Below are positions 42,065 through 50,868 of a DNA stretch of 64,000 nt, in pieces. The notes beneath the pieces were generated by a model. That model was given only the letters and a program-made list of their open reading frames with translations. It ran no database searches and had not been told where the DNA came from. Source of the stretch: Hahellaceae bacterium (GTDB lineage Bacteria; Pseudomonadota; Gammaproteobacteria; Pseudomonadales; Oleiphilaceae). How positions within the stretch are numbered: the stretch's first letter is position 1; every line of letters starts with the position of its first letter. The stretch covers positions 310,001 through 374,000 of the forward strand of contig JACKOD010000002.1 of assembly GCA_024234505.1 (NCBI GenBank), written 5' to 3'. A program made the translations under genes and the position numbers.

Positions 42065-43000
42065 TTAACCATCCGCATTAATACGCTGAATTAACTCGGC
42101 CAGTTTGGTTTCCGCCTCTTCGTTGGCCACCTGACAGGTGCCTGCCGCCTGGTGGCCCCCCCCGCCATACTCCAGCATCAGTGCACCCACGTTGGTATTT
42201 GAGCCACGATCAAAGATCGACTTGCCCGTTGCAAATACCGTATTTTGTTGGCGTACGCCCCACAACACATGGATAGAAATATTGCACTGGGGGTATAAGG
42301 CGTAGATCACAAACCGGTTGCCGGCGTGAATCACTTCTTCGTTGCGTAAATCCAGCACCACGAGATTTTTATAGACTTTTGCACAGCGGAGAATCTGGGC
42401 CTTAAAGAGCGCCGCCTGATCAAAATAGAGATCTACCCGTTCTTTGACATCCGGTAGCGCGAGAATTTCGCTGATATTGTGATTTCTACAGTAGTCAATC
42501 AGATCCATCATCAGCGCATAGTTCGAAATTCTGAACTCGCGGAAGCGTCCCAGTCCGGTGCGGGCATCCATCAAAAAGTTCAGAAGATCCCAGCCGGTGG
42601 GATCCAATACTTCTTCGCGATTAAACTGTGCAGAGTCGCCTTTATCCACCGCTTCCATCATGTCTTTCCATCCGGAAGGAAAAACCTTTTCTGCGCCGTA
42701 ATAGTCGTACACCACCCGGGCAGCAGAGGGCGCGTCAGGGTGGATAATGTGATTGTCGCGCTTTTCATTTCGCAAGGTTTCCGACAAGTGATGATCGAAA
42801 GCCAGGTGGACACCCTCCACATAAGGTAAATTGGTCGAGATATCGTTTGACGTGATTTCGATCTTGCCGTCTTGCATGTCTTTGGGATGCACAAACAAAA
42901 TATCGTCAATCAGCTTGAGGTGTTTCAGTAATACCGCACACACCAAACCGTCAAAATCACTTCGTGTTACCAGCCTGTAGGCAGGCACTGCATCTGTCAT
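42065..43000 (-). CDS. DHH-family phosphoesterase, 311 aa
   Basis: Metal-dependent phosphoesterase of the DHH/DHHA1 group (exopolyphosphatase, nanoRNase or c-di-AMP/pGpG-type relatives). Motifs: TRSDFDGLVCAVLL (about 12-25), AFDHH (about 68-72) and GGGGHQAAGTC (about 280-290) from DHHA1. Substrate not decidable from sequence. I chose ATG 43000, preceded by GGAGAG; the longer frame from 43072 adds a basic leader without support. It is convergent with nadV. Confidence 0.85.
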   Translation of the reverse strand: MTDAVPAYRLVTRSDFDGLVCAVLLKHLKLIDDILFVHPKDMQDGKIEITSNDISTNLPYVEGVHLAFDHHLSETLRNEKRDNHIIHPDAPSAARVVYDYYGAEKVFPSGWKDMMEAVDKGDSAQFNREEVLDPTGWDLLNFLMDARTGLGRFREFRISNYALMMDLIDYCRNHNISEILALPDVKERVDLYFDQAALFKAQILRCAKVYKNLVVLDLRNEEVIHAGNRFVIYALYPQCNISIHVLWGVRQQNTVFATGKSIFDRGSNTNVGALMLEYGGGGHQAAGTCQVANEEAETKLAELIQRINADG

Positions 43001-43301
43001 TGGTTTACTCTCCATAGAAATTCCAAACGCGGATGCCGTAACCGGTGCCGACGTTTGGTGAACGCTGTGCAAAAATTTCTGAAAACGATGATAAGCAGTA
43101 TAGACAAGTTTCAGGTCACGTCAGGTCGGTAAGGCCGCCACTTAACTATAAGCGATACTAATATGAGCGAATAAGGATGATTCATTTGAGTTATGCTGAT
43201 GATGTGCATAGCCTAACCTGGAATCTGAACCTTAGATAGCCCTCATCGGGCCACCGGCAGAGGGTCTGACATCATCGAAAGACCCATAGGAGAAAGAGAG
43301 C
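43001..43301. promoter_or_regulatory. Divergent promoter region, DHH gene and quinone reductase
   Basis: This 301-base gap holds both promoters. A 10 bp tandem repeat, TCAGGTC twice with period 10, lies near 43110-43130. I see no clear operator or gene inside. The reductase ribosome site AGGAGAAAGAGAG is at its right end. Confidence 0.4.
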
Positions 43302-44282
43302 GTGCGAGCGATATTGTGTAAAAATTTCGGGCCAGCGAGTCAGCTGGTCATAGAAGATGTCAAAAGTCCGGAAGTCAAAGGCAGTGGCGTGTTAGTGCGG
43401 GTTCAGGCGGCCGGCCTTAATTTTCCGGATACCCTGATTATTGAAGGAAAGTATCAGATTAAGCCTCCCTTCCCCTTTTCACCCGGCGGCGAAATTGCTG
43501 GCGAGGTCATCGCGGTGGGCGATAAAGTGAGACGATTCAAGGTGGGTGATCGCGTGATGGGGCTTACCGGCTACGGCGGTTTTGCTGAAGAAATCGCGGT
43601 CGTTGAACAGAATTTGATGCCTCTGCCCGAGAATATGTCGTATCAGCAAGCGGCCGGTTTTACCATGGTCTATGGCACCAGCTACTATGCACTGAAACAG
43701 CGGGCCAATCTTCAAGCTGGTGAAACATTGCTGGTGTTGGGTGCCAGCGGAGGGGTAGGTTTGGCGGCCGTGGAAATCGGTAAGGCGATGGGGGCGCGGG
43801 TGATTGCGTGTGCCTCTTCTGCGGAAAAGCTGGAAGTGGCGCGACAGGCGGGTGCAGATGAATTGTTGAACTACCAGGAACAGGATCTCAAAGAAACGGT
43901 GAAGAAGCTGACCAAAAATCAGGGGGCTAATGTTATTTACGATCCGGTAGGGGGGGCATTCAGTGAAGAAGCACTGCGCTCGATTGCCTGGGAAGGCCGT
44001 CACCTGGTGGTGGGATTTGCAGCGGGAGATATCCCCCGGCTACCGCTGAATCTGACCCTGTTGAAAAGCTGTCAGGTGGTGGGTGTATTTTGGGGAGCCT
44101 TCGCCATGCGTGATCCGAAAGCGAACCAGCAAAACATGATCGAACTACTGGGCCTCTTTCAGTCAGGCAAAATAAAGCCCCATGTGAGTCAGGTGTTTCC
44201 GTTTGAAGCCTATGAAGCCGCACTCAATTGTCTTACCGAACGTAAAGCGACAGGAAAAATAGTGTTAAACGTCGGCGGATAA
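43302..44282 (+). CDS. NADPH:quinone oxidoreductase family protein (zeta-crystallin-like), 326 aa
   Basis: MDR-superfamily reductase using NADPH to reduce quinones or enals. N-terminal GroES-like domain (RVQAAGLNFPDTLIIEGKYQ). Rossmann fold with LVLGASGGVGLAAVEIGKAMG (about 140-160). Catalytic zinc ligands are absent. Start is GTG 43302 with AGGAG ahead. Single gene closed by a terminator at 44325. Confidence 0.9.
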   Translation: MRAILCKNFGPASQLVIEDVKSPEVKGSGVLVRVQAAGLNFPDTLIIEGKYQIKPPFPFSPGGEIAGEVIAVGDKVRRFKVGDRVMGLTGYGGFAEEIAVVEQNLMPLPENMSYQQAAGFTMVYGTSYYALKQRANLQAGETLLVLGASGGVGLAAVEIGKAMGARVIACASSAEKLEVARQAGADELLNYQEQDLKETVKKLTKNQGANVIYDPVGGAFSEEALRSIAWEGRHLVVGFAAGDIPRLPLNLTLLKSCQVVGVFWGAFAMRDPKANQQNMIELLGLFQSGKIKPHVSQVFPFEAYEAALNCLTERKATGKIVLNVGG

Positions 44283-44324
44283 ATTCAGATCATCCATTGT
44301 TTCAACGTTTTCCCTTCAGATAGC

Positions 44325-44355
44325 AAAAAACGCCTGCAAGTCAGGCGTTTTTTTT
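44325..44355 (+). terminator. Rho-independent terminator after the quinone reductase gene
   Basis: CGCCTG (44331-44336) pairs with CAGGCG (44342-44347), extended by A-T pairs, followed by eight to nine T. Confidence 0.93.
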
Positions 44356-44454
44356 GTACAAAAAGCCGCGAGCGGCGTTTGATAGTCTACGCTTTAAGTC
44401 ACTGACAGGTCGCCGATTGTAGCCCGATTGTTTTTATGGAGCGTAGGTGCAGTG

Positions 44455-45441
44455 ATGCGAAAATGGATGGTCTATTCAATGGCTGGGTTGGGCATGTTGC
44501 TGGTTGTCATGTTTAACTTGTGGTGGAGTTACGAGCCGCCCCTTACCAAAGTGCGGATTGCCGTATCCAAGACCCCCCTTTCTACCCCGGTTTATCTTGC
44601 CCGGCAATTAGGTTATTTCAAAGCGGCGGGAGTCGATGTCGACCTTATTGAAGTGGCCGGAGGGCATCGCAGTTTTCAAAAAGTGAGAGAAGGGGACGCG
44701 GAGTTTGGTACGTCTTCAGACTCTGTCATCATGTTCGGTGCGTTTCAAACCGATAGTGTCGTGAACGTAGCAACTTTTGTGCAATCGGACAATGACATCA
44801 AAATACTGGTGCTGGCCGATAGCAAAATTTATCGATCTGCCGATTTGCTGAATCGCAGGGTCGGCGTAGTCAGCAAGAGTGCTAGCGAATATTTTCTGGA
44901 TGTTTTTCTGAGTATCGATGGCCTCAAGAGCGCACAGATAGTGAAGGTTGTGCTGCAGCCGGAGCATATGCAGGATGCCCTGACAACAGGCGAGGTTGAT
45001 GCCATTGTCGTGTGGGAACCATACGCCTATAAGGCCGTTAAACTGCTAGGCGACAGTGTTCGGATTTTGCCTGGCAAAAGCATGTTCAGTATTACCTTTA
45101 ATCTTGTCGCACAGCGAGCCTGGGTGGCCAAACATCCCGAGGCCTCGCGGGCAGTGTTATTGGCATTGCAGAACAGTATCAACTTTGTTCACCAGTATCC
45201 TCAGGAAAGTCAGCAGCTCATGCGTTCCCGATTGGGATTGGAGCAATCCTTTTTTGACTGGGTGTGGGATGACTACCTTTTCAAACTCTCCCTGAATCGG
45301 TCGCTGGTGTACGGTTTGCAAAGTCAGGCTCACTGGGCGATGGAGAATGGTTTGGTAACAGCGGAACGCGCCCCTGATTACCGCCAGATTATAGATGCTG
45401 AGCCCTTGCAAGGGGTTGCATCCCAAGCAGTCGCTTTTTAA
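44455..45441 (+). CDS. NitT/TauT-type periplasmic binding protein, membrane-anchored, 328 aa
   Basis: Solute-binding protein of the NMT1/SsuA/TauA fold. One N-terminal hydrophobic stretch (about 5-20, AGLGMLLVVMFNLWW) looks like an uncleaved anchor. Typical blocks: RIAVSKTPLSTPVYLARQLGYFKAAGVDVDLIE (about 29-61), GDAEFGTSSDS, and GEVDAIVVWEPYAYKA. There are no ABC permease or ATPase genes nearby. The next gene, 22 bp on, codes for a membrane GGDEF-EAL protein, so this protein probably delivers a signal to it instead of feeding a transporter. Start chosen at ATG 44455. Confidence 0.85.
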   Translation: MRKWMVYSMAGLGMLLVVMFNLWWSYEPPLTKVRIAVSKTPLSTPVYLARQLGYFKAAGVDVDLIEVAGGHRSFQKVREGDAEFGTSSDSVIMFGAFQTDSVVNVATFVQSDNDIKILVLADSKIYRSADLLNRRVGVVSKSASEYFLDVFLSIDGLKSAQIVKVVLQPEHMQDALTTGEVDAIVVWEPYAYKAVKLLGDSVRILPGKSMFSITFNLVAQRAWVAKHPEASRAVLLALQNSINFVHQYPQESQQLMRSRLGLEQSFFDWVWDDYLFKLSLNRSLVYGLQSQAHWAMENGLVTAERAPDYRQIIDAEPLQGVASQAVAF

Positions 45442-45463
45442 CGGTAAGGATCATAATCGCGTT

Positions 45464-48304
45464 ATGAGAGTGAAAACCCGTCTATATCTCATTGCAATTG
45501 CGTCCTTACTTTCGGTGATGATCATTGCCGGTGGACTCTACTGGATGAGTATGAGAATGGATTCCGCCATCGCACAGCAGCGATATGCGATGGATCTGGT
45601 TTTTCAAATTAGTGAGTTGCGAACGCGGCTGCGCTATATGTCCAAGTCTTTTGACGAGCGAGAACGTCAGGAGTGGCTAAAAAGTCATGCCAGAATGAGC
45701 GCAAGTTTGCTGAAAAAACCGGAGATGAATGGTGACCAGCTTGTTTATGTGAAAAGCATTTATGCCTCTGATCAAGGGCTAAATGCCATTTTCGAACATA
45801 TTGAACGGCGCGTTAAAGAGCAGGTGGAAGAAAAAGGTAATGCCGCAGTAAGTTATCTATTCGATCGGCTTTATCTGCAATTGGAGGCCATGCAGGAGGA
45901 TAGTTTACGCCTGGCGCTTTCCGCAGAAACCCGGATCTCTGAAAAAATGTTGCAGAATCACCTGTTGCAGAGTGCGGGGCTGGTGCCCCTGGCATTGCTT
46001 ATGTCACTGGTGGCTGGTTTTCTGGCTCGACAGATCAGCAGAAGTATTGAGCACCTGAAAGTCGGCATGACACAAGTGGCCGATGGACGAATGGATGCTG
46101 AAATCAAGGTCATTACCGAGGATGAGATCGGCGCGCTGGCTTCCCACTTTAATTTGATGTTGACGCAGTTAAGAGACGCTGAAACGGCACGCAAACGGCT
46201 GCAGGCAGAAGTGGTTAGTCGTAGCGATGAACTGAAACGCAGCGAGCGCCACTATCGCGCGCTGTTCGACAATTTGGCCAGTGCCGTTTTTGTTCTTCAA
46301 TTCGACAAGACTCGCAACTTTTTTCTACTGCAGGATCTCAATCGGTCGGCTAAACATTTGGGTAATTGGCAGAAGGCCATGGTGGAAAACCGGGCATTAT
46401 CCGACGTGATTACGGGGCACGTGGGCGCGTCATTGGTTGAATTGCTGGAGCGAGTGGAGGCCACCGGGTTAGGAGGAGCTTTTCCACCAATACATTATCG
46501 CGACAGTACGCTGGATTTCTGGATGGAAGGTTTTGCCTACAAGCTTCCGGAAGGTGAGCTGGTTCTGGTGTTCAGCGATATTTCGGCGCGTATTGAAGCA
46601 GAAGGTCGTCTGCGGTTATGGGCAAAAATATTCGATAGTACTTCCGAAGGTGTGATTGTGACTGATGCGCAATCCAATATTGTGGAAGTCAACGCGGCTT
46701 TTACTGATATTACGCAATACTCGCGGGAAGAAGCGAAGGGAAAGAATCCGAGCTTTCTGCAGTCAGGACGACATGATGAAGCCTTTTACCAGGCCATGTG
46801 GGAAAGCATTCATACCACGGGTCGTTGGCGGGGCGAGGTGTGGGATCGCAAGAAAAATGGTGAGACCTACCCTGAGTGGTTGAATATTAGTGCGGTAACG
46901 AATGACGAAGGCAAATTGACGCATTATGTTGCGGTTTTCTCTGATATCAGCGTGATAAAGCAATCACAGGCTCGACTGGACTTCCTGGCCCATCATGATC
47001 CGCTGACAAAGTTGCCCAACCGATTGTTGTTGGGGGCCCAGCTGGAACAGTCCCTAAAGCATGCCGGGCGAGCAAATAAACATTTGGCCGTGGTGTTTGT
47101 CGATCTGGATCGATTCAAAAATATAAATGACAGTTTGGGGCATCCTGCCGGCGACTATTTGCTACAGCAGGTGGCTGAACGATTCAAAGAGTGCTTGCGT
47201 ACCGAAGATACGGTTGCCAGGGTGAGTGGTGATGAGTTTGTATTGCTTTTGAACGATATCGATAGTCGAGCCTCTGCCCAGATTGCCATGGACAAATTGC
47301 TGGAGCTATTTAACGACACTTTTGTATTGAACGAACAGGACATTCGCGTCACGGCCAGTATGGGGGTAGCGCTGTATCCTCAGGATGGTGAGTCTGCCAC
47401 CGCGTTGATGCGTAATGCCGACACAGCCATGTACAGTGCCAAGGATGACGGGCGCAATTCATATCGTTTTTATACCGAAGAGCTCAGTAGTAACATGCTG
47501 GAGCAGGTGTTGCTTGAAAATGCGCTTCGAGGTGCACTTGAGCGTAATGAATTTTCACTGGCTTACCAGCCACAAGTGAATTTGCGCACAGGAGAAATCA
47601 TTGGCATGGAGGTGCTGTTGCGCTGGTATTATCCGCAGGTAGGTTCAGTGTCACCTTCGTTATTTATTCCTATGGCAGAAGCGAACGGACTGATTCACGA
47701 AATTGGCCGATGGGTACTCTGGGCTGCTTGTACTCAGGGCAAAAAATGGCTGGATGAGGGCAAGGTATTTAACCGCTTGTCGGTGAATGTGGCGGGTTCG
47801 CAGATTCTTAAAGCGGGCTTTTCTGATCGGGTGCACGCGGTTCTGGATCAAACCGGTTTTCCATCCAATCACCTGGAACTGGAAGTGACGGAAAGTTACA
47901 TCATGCAGGACACCAAGCAGGCCATTCAGCAATTGAGCGCCATTCGCGGACTGGATGTACTGCTGTCAATAGATGACTTCGGAACCGGTTACTCTTCACT
48001 GAGTTATTTAAAAAAGCTGCCGGTGCACAAGCTTAAAATAGATCAATCCTTTGTTCGTGATATTCCGGATGACGAAGAAGATGTTGCGATTGCAGAAGCT
48101 ATTCTGGCACTGGGGCAGGCCCTGGATAAAACCGTGATCGCAGAAGGGGTGGAAACGGTCGAACAAGCGAGCTTTCTACTGAGTCGTGGGTGTATGGAAG
48201 CGCAGGGTTATCTGTTCGGAAAACCAATGAATGCCGAAGACATGGGTGACATTCTGGAAGCAGGAGCCTGTTTCGACGCACAGCGTTTACGCCTGGCAGA
48301 GTAG
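45464..48304 (+). CDS. HAMP-PAS-GGDEF-EAL c-di-GMP protein, 946 aa
   Basis: Bitopic sensor: membrane helix at about 8-28, periplasmic helical domain, second helix near 175-195, HAMP (about 197-250), one or two PAS domains (about 265-500; the second with SEGVIVTDAQSNIVEVNAAF), GGDEF (505-670) and EAL (680-940). The GGDEF signature reads RVSGDEF, a Ser in place of the first Gly. The EAL signature reads MEVLLRW, with IDDFGTGYSSLSYLKKLP intact, so phosphodiesterase activity is likely. I chose ATG 45464. Paired with the binding protein gene upstream. Confidence 0.92.
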   Translation: MRVKTRLYLIAIASLLSVMIIAGGLYWMSMRMDSAIAQQRYAMDLVFQISELRTRLRYMSKSFDERERQEWLKSHARMSASLLKKPEMNGDQLVYVKSIYASDQGLNAIFEHIERRVKEQVEEKGNAAVSYLFDRLYLQLEAMQEDSLRLALSAETRISEKMLQNHLLQSAGLVPLALLMSLVAGFLARQISRSIEHLKVGMTQVADGRMDAEIKVITEDEIGALASHFNLMLTQLRDAETARKRLQAEVVSRSDELKRSERHYRALFDNLASAVFVLQFDKTRNFFLLQDLNRSAKHLGNWQKAMVENRALSDVITGHVGASLVELLERVEATGLGGAFPPIHYRDSTLDFWMEGFAYKLPEGELVLVFSDISARIEAEGRLRLWAKIFDSTSEGVIVTDAQSNIVEVNAAFTDITQYSREEAKGKNPSFLQSGRHDEAFYQAMWESIHTTGRWRGEVWDRKKNGETYPEWLNISAVTNDEGKLTHYVAVFSDISVIKQSQARLDFLAHHDPLTKLPNRLLLGAQLEQSLKHAGRANKHLAVVFVDLDRFKNINDSLGHPAGDYLLQQVAERFKECLRTEDTVARVSGDEFVLLLNDIDSRASAQIAMDKLLELFNDTFVLNEQDIRVTASMGVALYPQDGESATALMRNADTAMYSAKDDGRNSYRFYTEELSSNMLEQVLLENALRGALERNEFSLAYQPQVNLRTGEIIGMEVLLRWYYPQVGSVSPSLFIPMAEANGLIHEIGRWVLWAACTQGKKWLDEGKVFNRLSVNVAGSQILKAGFSDRVHAVLDQTGFPSNHLELEVTESYIMQDTKQAIQQLSAIRGLDVLLSIDDFGTGYSSLSYLKKLPVHKLKIDQSFVRDIPDDEEDVAIAEAILALGQALDKTVIAEGVETVEQASFLLSRGCMEAQGYLFGKPMNAEDMGDILEAGACFDAQRLRLAE

Positions 48305-48439
48305 TTTGCATCTAAGCAAGATGAGGGGCGGTTGACGTTTGCCTCCTTCGCTTTCGATTTGATCTGATGGATATTTTTCCTCCATCGGGTTTGCTGTCTA
48401 TACTGAAGTTCTGTCACGAAAAAAATAAGAGGAATAATG

Positions 48440-48616
48440 ATGTCTGACAAACTTCTTACACTCGCAGAAGTAAGTAAACTTCTGGATAAACCCGAAGTCA
48501 CGGTAAAACGATATGCGAAAGAAAGCCTGTTGCCCTCGGTTAAGCAAGGTGCCGATCTGATGTTTCCTGAAGCGGCCGTGCTGAAGTATATCGAAATATC
48601 AAAGAAACTTAAGTAA
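48440..48616 (+). CDS. Small helix-turn-helix protein, MerR/HTH_17-like, 58 aa
   Basis: Compact DNA-binding protein that consists almost only of a winged-helix unit: LTLAEVSKLLDKPEVTVKRYAKE (residues 7-29), then SLLPSVKQGADLMFPEAAVLKY (wing). This pattern is that of excisionase and MerR-type HTH_17 domains. AGAGGAA precedes the start; ATG 48437 is an in-frame alternative one codon earlier. It lies 135 bp after the GGDEF-EAL gene and has no phage genes near it. Its target is unknown. Confidence 0.75.
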   Translation: MSDKLLTLAEVSKLLDKPEVTVKRYAKESLLPSVKQGADLMFPEAAVLKYIEISKKLK

Positions 48617-48670
48617 ACCAACGGATGAGTCTTCGGCTCTACCGGTCAGAGCAATATGTAACTGTAGTGC

Positions 48671-48759
48671 CTGGGGCTGTTGACGTTTTCCGCGAATGAG
48701 TTGTTGCAAGGGGCGTCCTCGCCCCAATGGCCGAGCCAGGGTAGCCGATAGCGCCCCAA
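48671..48759 (+). repeat. Intergenic repeat element, copy 1 (89 bp)
   Basis: It matches copy 2 (49635-49723, opposite strand) at 82 of 89 positions. The core is a GGGGCG-TCCT-CGCCCC hairpin (48710-48725), and the far end, GCGCCCC, can also pair with GGGGCG. It lies between the small HTH gene and the crp-like gene, non-coding. Confidence 0.88.
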
Positions 48760-48850
48760 GGGTGGATCGTCTACCTTCCAAATGCGACCAGTGGACGTGT
48801 CAATGCATTACATAGCAAAACGTCAACAGGTTGGGTCTTACCTTTAAAAT

Positions 48851-48901
48851 TTCGTAAACCAAAACTATTCGTAAACCAAATCTATTCGCAACCCAAAACT
48901 A
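48851..48901 (+). repeat. Three tandem copies of a 17 bp unit before the crp-like gene
   Basis: TTCGTAAACCAAAACTA (48851-48867), then 48868-48884 with one change and 48885-48901 with two changes. It ends 20 bp before the start codon, so it forms the immediate leader. Confidence 0.9.
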
Positions 48902-48921
48902 CGAGAACCGCACATTCCAGT

Positions 48922-49623
48922 ATGCAAACCTTGACGACTGCCGCTCAGGATTTTCTGCCATTACTTCGCCGGGGTAAGTGGTTTAACAGTCTGCCGTTGC
49001 CGTTACAAACGTCGCTGCTGGCTTTGGCTCACGTGTGTGAGTATTCGCCCGGAGAGTGCCTTTTTTCACGAGGACATCCCGACAACGGTATTTTTGCTGT
49101 CCTGGAGGGCATGATAAAAATTGCCGGGGTCAGTGCATCAGGTAAAGAAGCCATCCTCACCATGATTGACCCTCCCAACTGGTTTGGAGAAATCGCGCTG
49201 TTTGATCGTGAGGCGCGAACGCACGACGCCTATGCCGATGGAAGTATCGTGGTTCTGCATATCCCGCATAAAGAGTTGGATGCGCTGCTAGAGGCGCACC
49301 CTCATTATTGGCGGGAATTCGGACGATTGTTAACCCAAAAACTCAGGTTAACCTTTCGTGCCATTGAAGATTTGGCATTGTTGCCGGCACCTATGCGATT
49401 ATCACGCCGACTGGTAATGATGGCAGAAGGTTATGGTGAGCTTAAAGGCCAGAGTCGTCGAATTATCAATGTCTCTCAGGAGCAGCTTGGGCTGATACTG
49501 TCCATCTCTCGCCAAACCGCCAATCAAATTCTCAAAGATCTCGAAGCAAAAGGCATTATTCGCGTGACCTACGGCGAGATCGAGATTTGCGACCTTGATG
49601 CACTACGTCAGCTAGGGCGGTAG
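48922..49623 (+). CDS. Crp/Fnr-family transcriptional regulator, 233 aa
   Basis: N-terminal cNMP-type barrel (about 20-140; SRGHPDNGIFAVLEGMIKIAG, NWFGEIALFDREARTHDAYA). C-terminal winged helix ISQEQLGLILSISRQTANQ with ILKDLEAKGIIRV (about 180-215). No cysteine cluster for oxygen sensing. Ligand unknown, possibly cAMP or none. The gene lies between two inverted copies of the 89 bp repeat, and a 17 bp tandem array fills its leader. Confidence 0.92.
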   Translation: MQTLTTAAQDFLPLLRRGKWFNSLPLPLQTSLLALAHVCEYSPGECLFSRGHPDNGIFAVLEGMIKIAGVSASGKEAILTMIDPPNWFGEIALFDREARTHDAYADGSIVVLHIPHKELDALLEAHPHYWREFGRLLTQKLRLTFRAIEDLALLPAPMRLSRRLVMMAEGYGELKGQSRRIINVSQEQLGLILSISRQTANQILKDLEAKGIIRVTYGEIEICDLDALRQLGR

Positions 49624-49634
49624 TCGGCCTGTCG

Positions 49635-49723
49635 TTGGGGCGCAATCGGCTACCCTGGCTCGGCCATTAGGGCGAGGATGCCCCTTGCAACAACTCGTTC
49701 GCGGAAAATGTTAACAGCCCCTG
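49635..49723 (-). repeat. Intergenic repeat element, copy 2 (89 bp, inverted)
   Basis: Same sequence as copy 1 on the opposite strand, seven mismatches by my count. It begins 12 bp after the crp-like stop codon. The hairpin core here is imperfect (GGGGCA...CGCCCT). Confidence 0.88.
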
Positions 49724-49825
49724 ATGTCTCGCCTATTTTTTCGTTTTGTCGGCCACCTGACAGAGTTTGATTTGGAATTATTTTATCCTTTGCGCACTGT
49801 TCAGAACCCACTCATGAGACATTTA

Positions 49826-50329
49826 ATGAAAACACTAACTGAGTATTTGTCTGACTATGCCTCGTATCATAGAGACAACCGGAATATAGCGACTCATTTT
49901 GTCGGTATTCCTTTAATTGTGGTGGCCGTCGCTGTGTTGTTGTCCCGGCCGGTGATGGATTTGCAAGTGGTCATCGTATCGCCTGCGGTAGTGGTCTCCT
50001 TACTGGCAGGTATTTTCTATTTACGGCTGGATGTGCGGCTCGGTTTGGTGATGTGTGCCGTACTTGCGGCATCGGTAGGCATCGGACGGCTACTGGCAGC
50101 TGAAAGTACCGTATTTTGGTTAACCAGCGGACTGGGTATGTTTGTCGTGGGCTGGATTATTCAGTTTATCGGTCACTATTACGAGGGTAAGAAGCCGGCA
50201 TTTGTGGATGACCTGATTGGCTTGGCCATCGGCCCACTCTTTGTTGCGGCAGAAGTAGCCTTTAAGCTGGGACTCAGAGATGAGTTGAATCAAGCTATCG
50301 AGCAACGCGCAGGGCCTGTTAGAAATTAA
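49826..50329 (+). CDS. Mpo1-like (DUF962) membrane protein, 167 aa
   Basis: Member of the Mpo1/YGL010w family; the yeast enzyme is a dioxygenase in phytosphingosine breakdown (alpha-oxidation). Three to four membrane helices. Hallmark: YASYHRDNRNIATHFVGIPLIV (about 11-32), then FIGHYYEGKKPAF (about 113-125), with the histidines that hold iron in the family. Start chosen at ATG 49826; ATG 49814 (MRHLMK) is possible. Activity in bacteria is inferred. Confidence 0.85.
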   Translation: MKTLTEYLSDYASYHRDNRNIATHFVGIPLIVVAVAVLLSRPVMDLQVVIVSPAVVVSLLAGIFYLRLDVRLGLVMCAVLAASVGIGRLLAAESTVFWLTSGLGMFVVGWIIQFIGHYYEGKKPAFVDDLIGLAIGPLFVAAEVAFKLGLRDELNQAIEQRAGPVRN

Positions 50330-50529
50330 GCAGTCTTACTGTCCGGGGTGGGATGATTAGCCAAACCGGCCGGAGAGGAGTAGCTGGGGGTCTGTTTAAA
50401 AAGACAATAACAATAAACAACAAGAAAAACCAAAAACAGAAAAGAATAAAAACAACGCAATTGCAAGGTAGGTCTCGGGCTAAAAAGACCGTATAAAATA
50501 CGGCACAAGGTCTGATAAGACAAAAAAAT
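50330..50529. other. A-rich non-coding stretch after the Mpo1-like gene
   Basis: The top strand from about 50400 to 50460 is almost only A, with some C and G and very few T. Frames on the other strand read Phe/Leu-rich nonsense. No promoter or gene recognised. The minCDE terminator follows. Confidence 0.5.
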
Positions 50530-50559
50530 AACGGCAGCTTTCGGGCTGCCGTTTTTTTT
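50530..50559. terminator. Bidirectional terminator between Mpo1-like gene and minE
   Basis: AACGGCAGC pairs with GCTGCCGTT over a 6-base loop. T8 follows on the plus strand, and on the minus strand TATTTTTTTG follows. Confidence 0.92.
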
Positions 50560-50598
50560 GCTGGATGCCTTCCTTGCAAAGGCATCCGAGGCATTACA

Positions 50599-50862
50599 TT
50601 AAGCCTGCTCTCCGCGCTCCGGAAGCGTCACGTTCAGTTCCAGTACCGAGCAACTTTCGTTCTTGTCGAGTTGCACCTGTACCATATCTTCATCAATGGC
50701 AACGTACTTGCGGATAACGTCGAGAATTTCCTTCTGTAACTGCGGCAGATAGTCGGGCTGATCTTTTTTGCTTCGCTCATGCGCCACAATGATTTGCAGG
50801 CGCTCTCTGGCAATTAACGCCGTATTTTTTTTCTTGGATTTGAAGTAGTCAAAAAAGCTCAT
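50599..50862 (-). CDS. minE: Cell division topological factor MinE, 87 aa
   Basis: Drives MinD off the membrane and so sets up pole-to-pole oscillation. It begins MSFFDYFKSKKKNTALIARERLQIIVAHER (membrane-targeting and MinD-binding helix) and has the usual LPQLQKEILDVIRKYV core. Six bases after minD; last gene of minCDE. Confidence 0.97.
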   Translation of the reverse strand: MSFFDYFKSKKKNTALIARERLQIIVAHERSKKDQPDYLPQLQKEILDVIRKYVAIDEDMVQVQLDKNESCSVLELNVTLPERGEQA

Positions 50863-50868
50863 GCAGGA

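Noticed and set aside
50319..50594. 91-codon Phe-rich frame opposite the A-rich stretch
   Set aside because: It is a direct result of the A-rich composition and overlaps a terminator.
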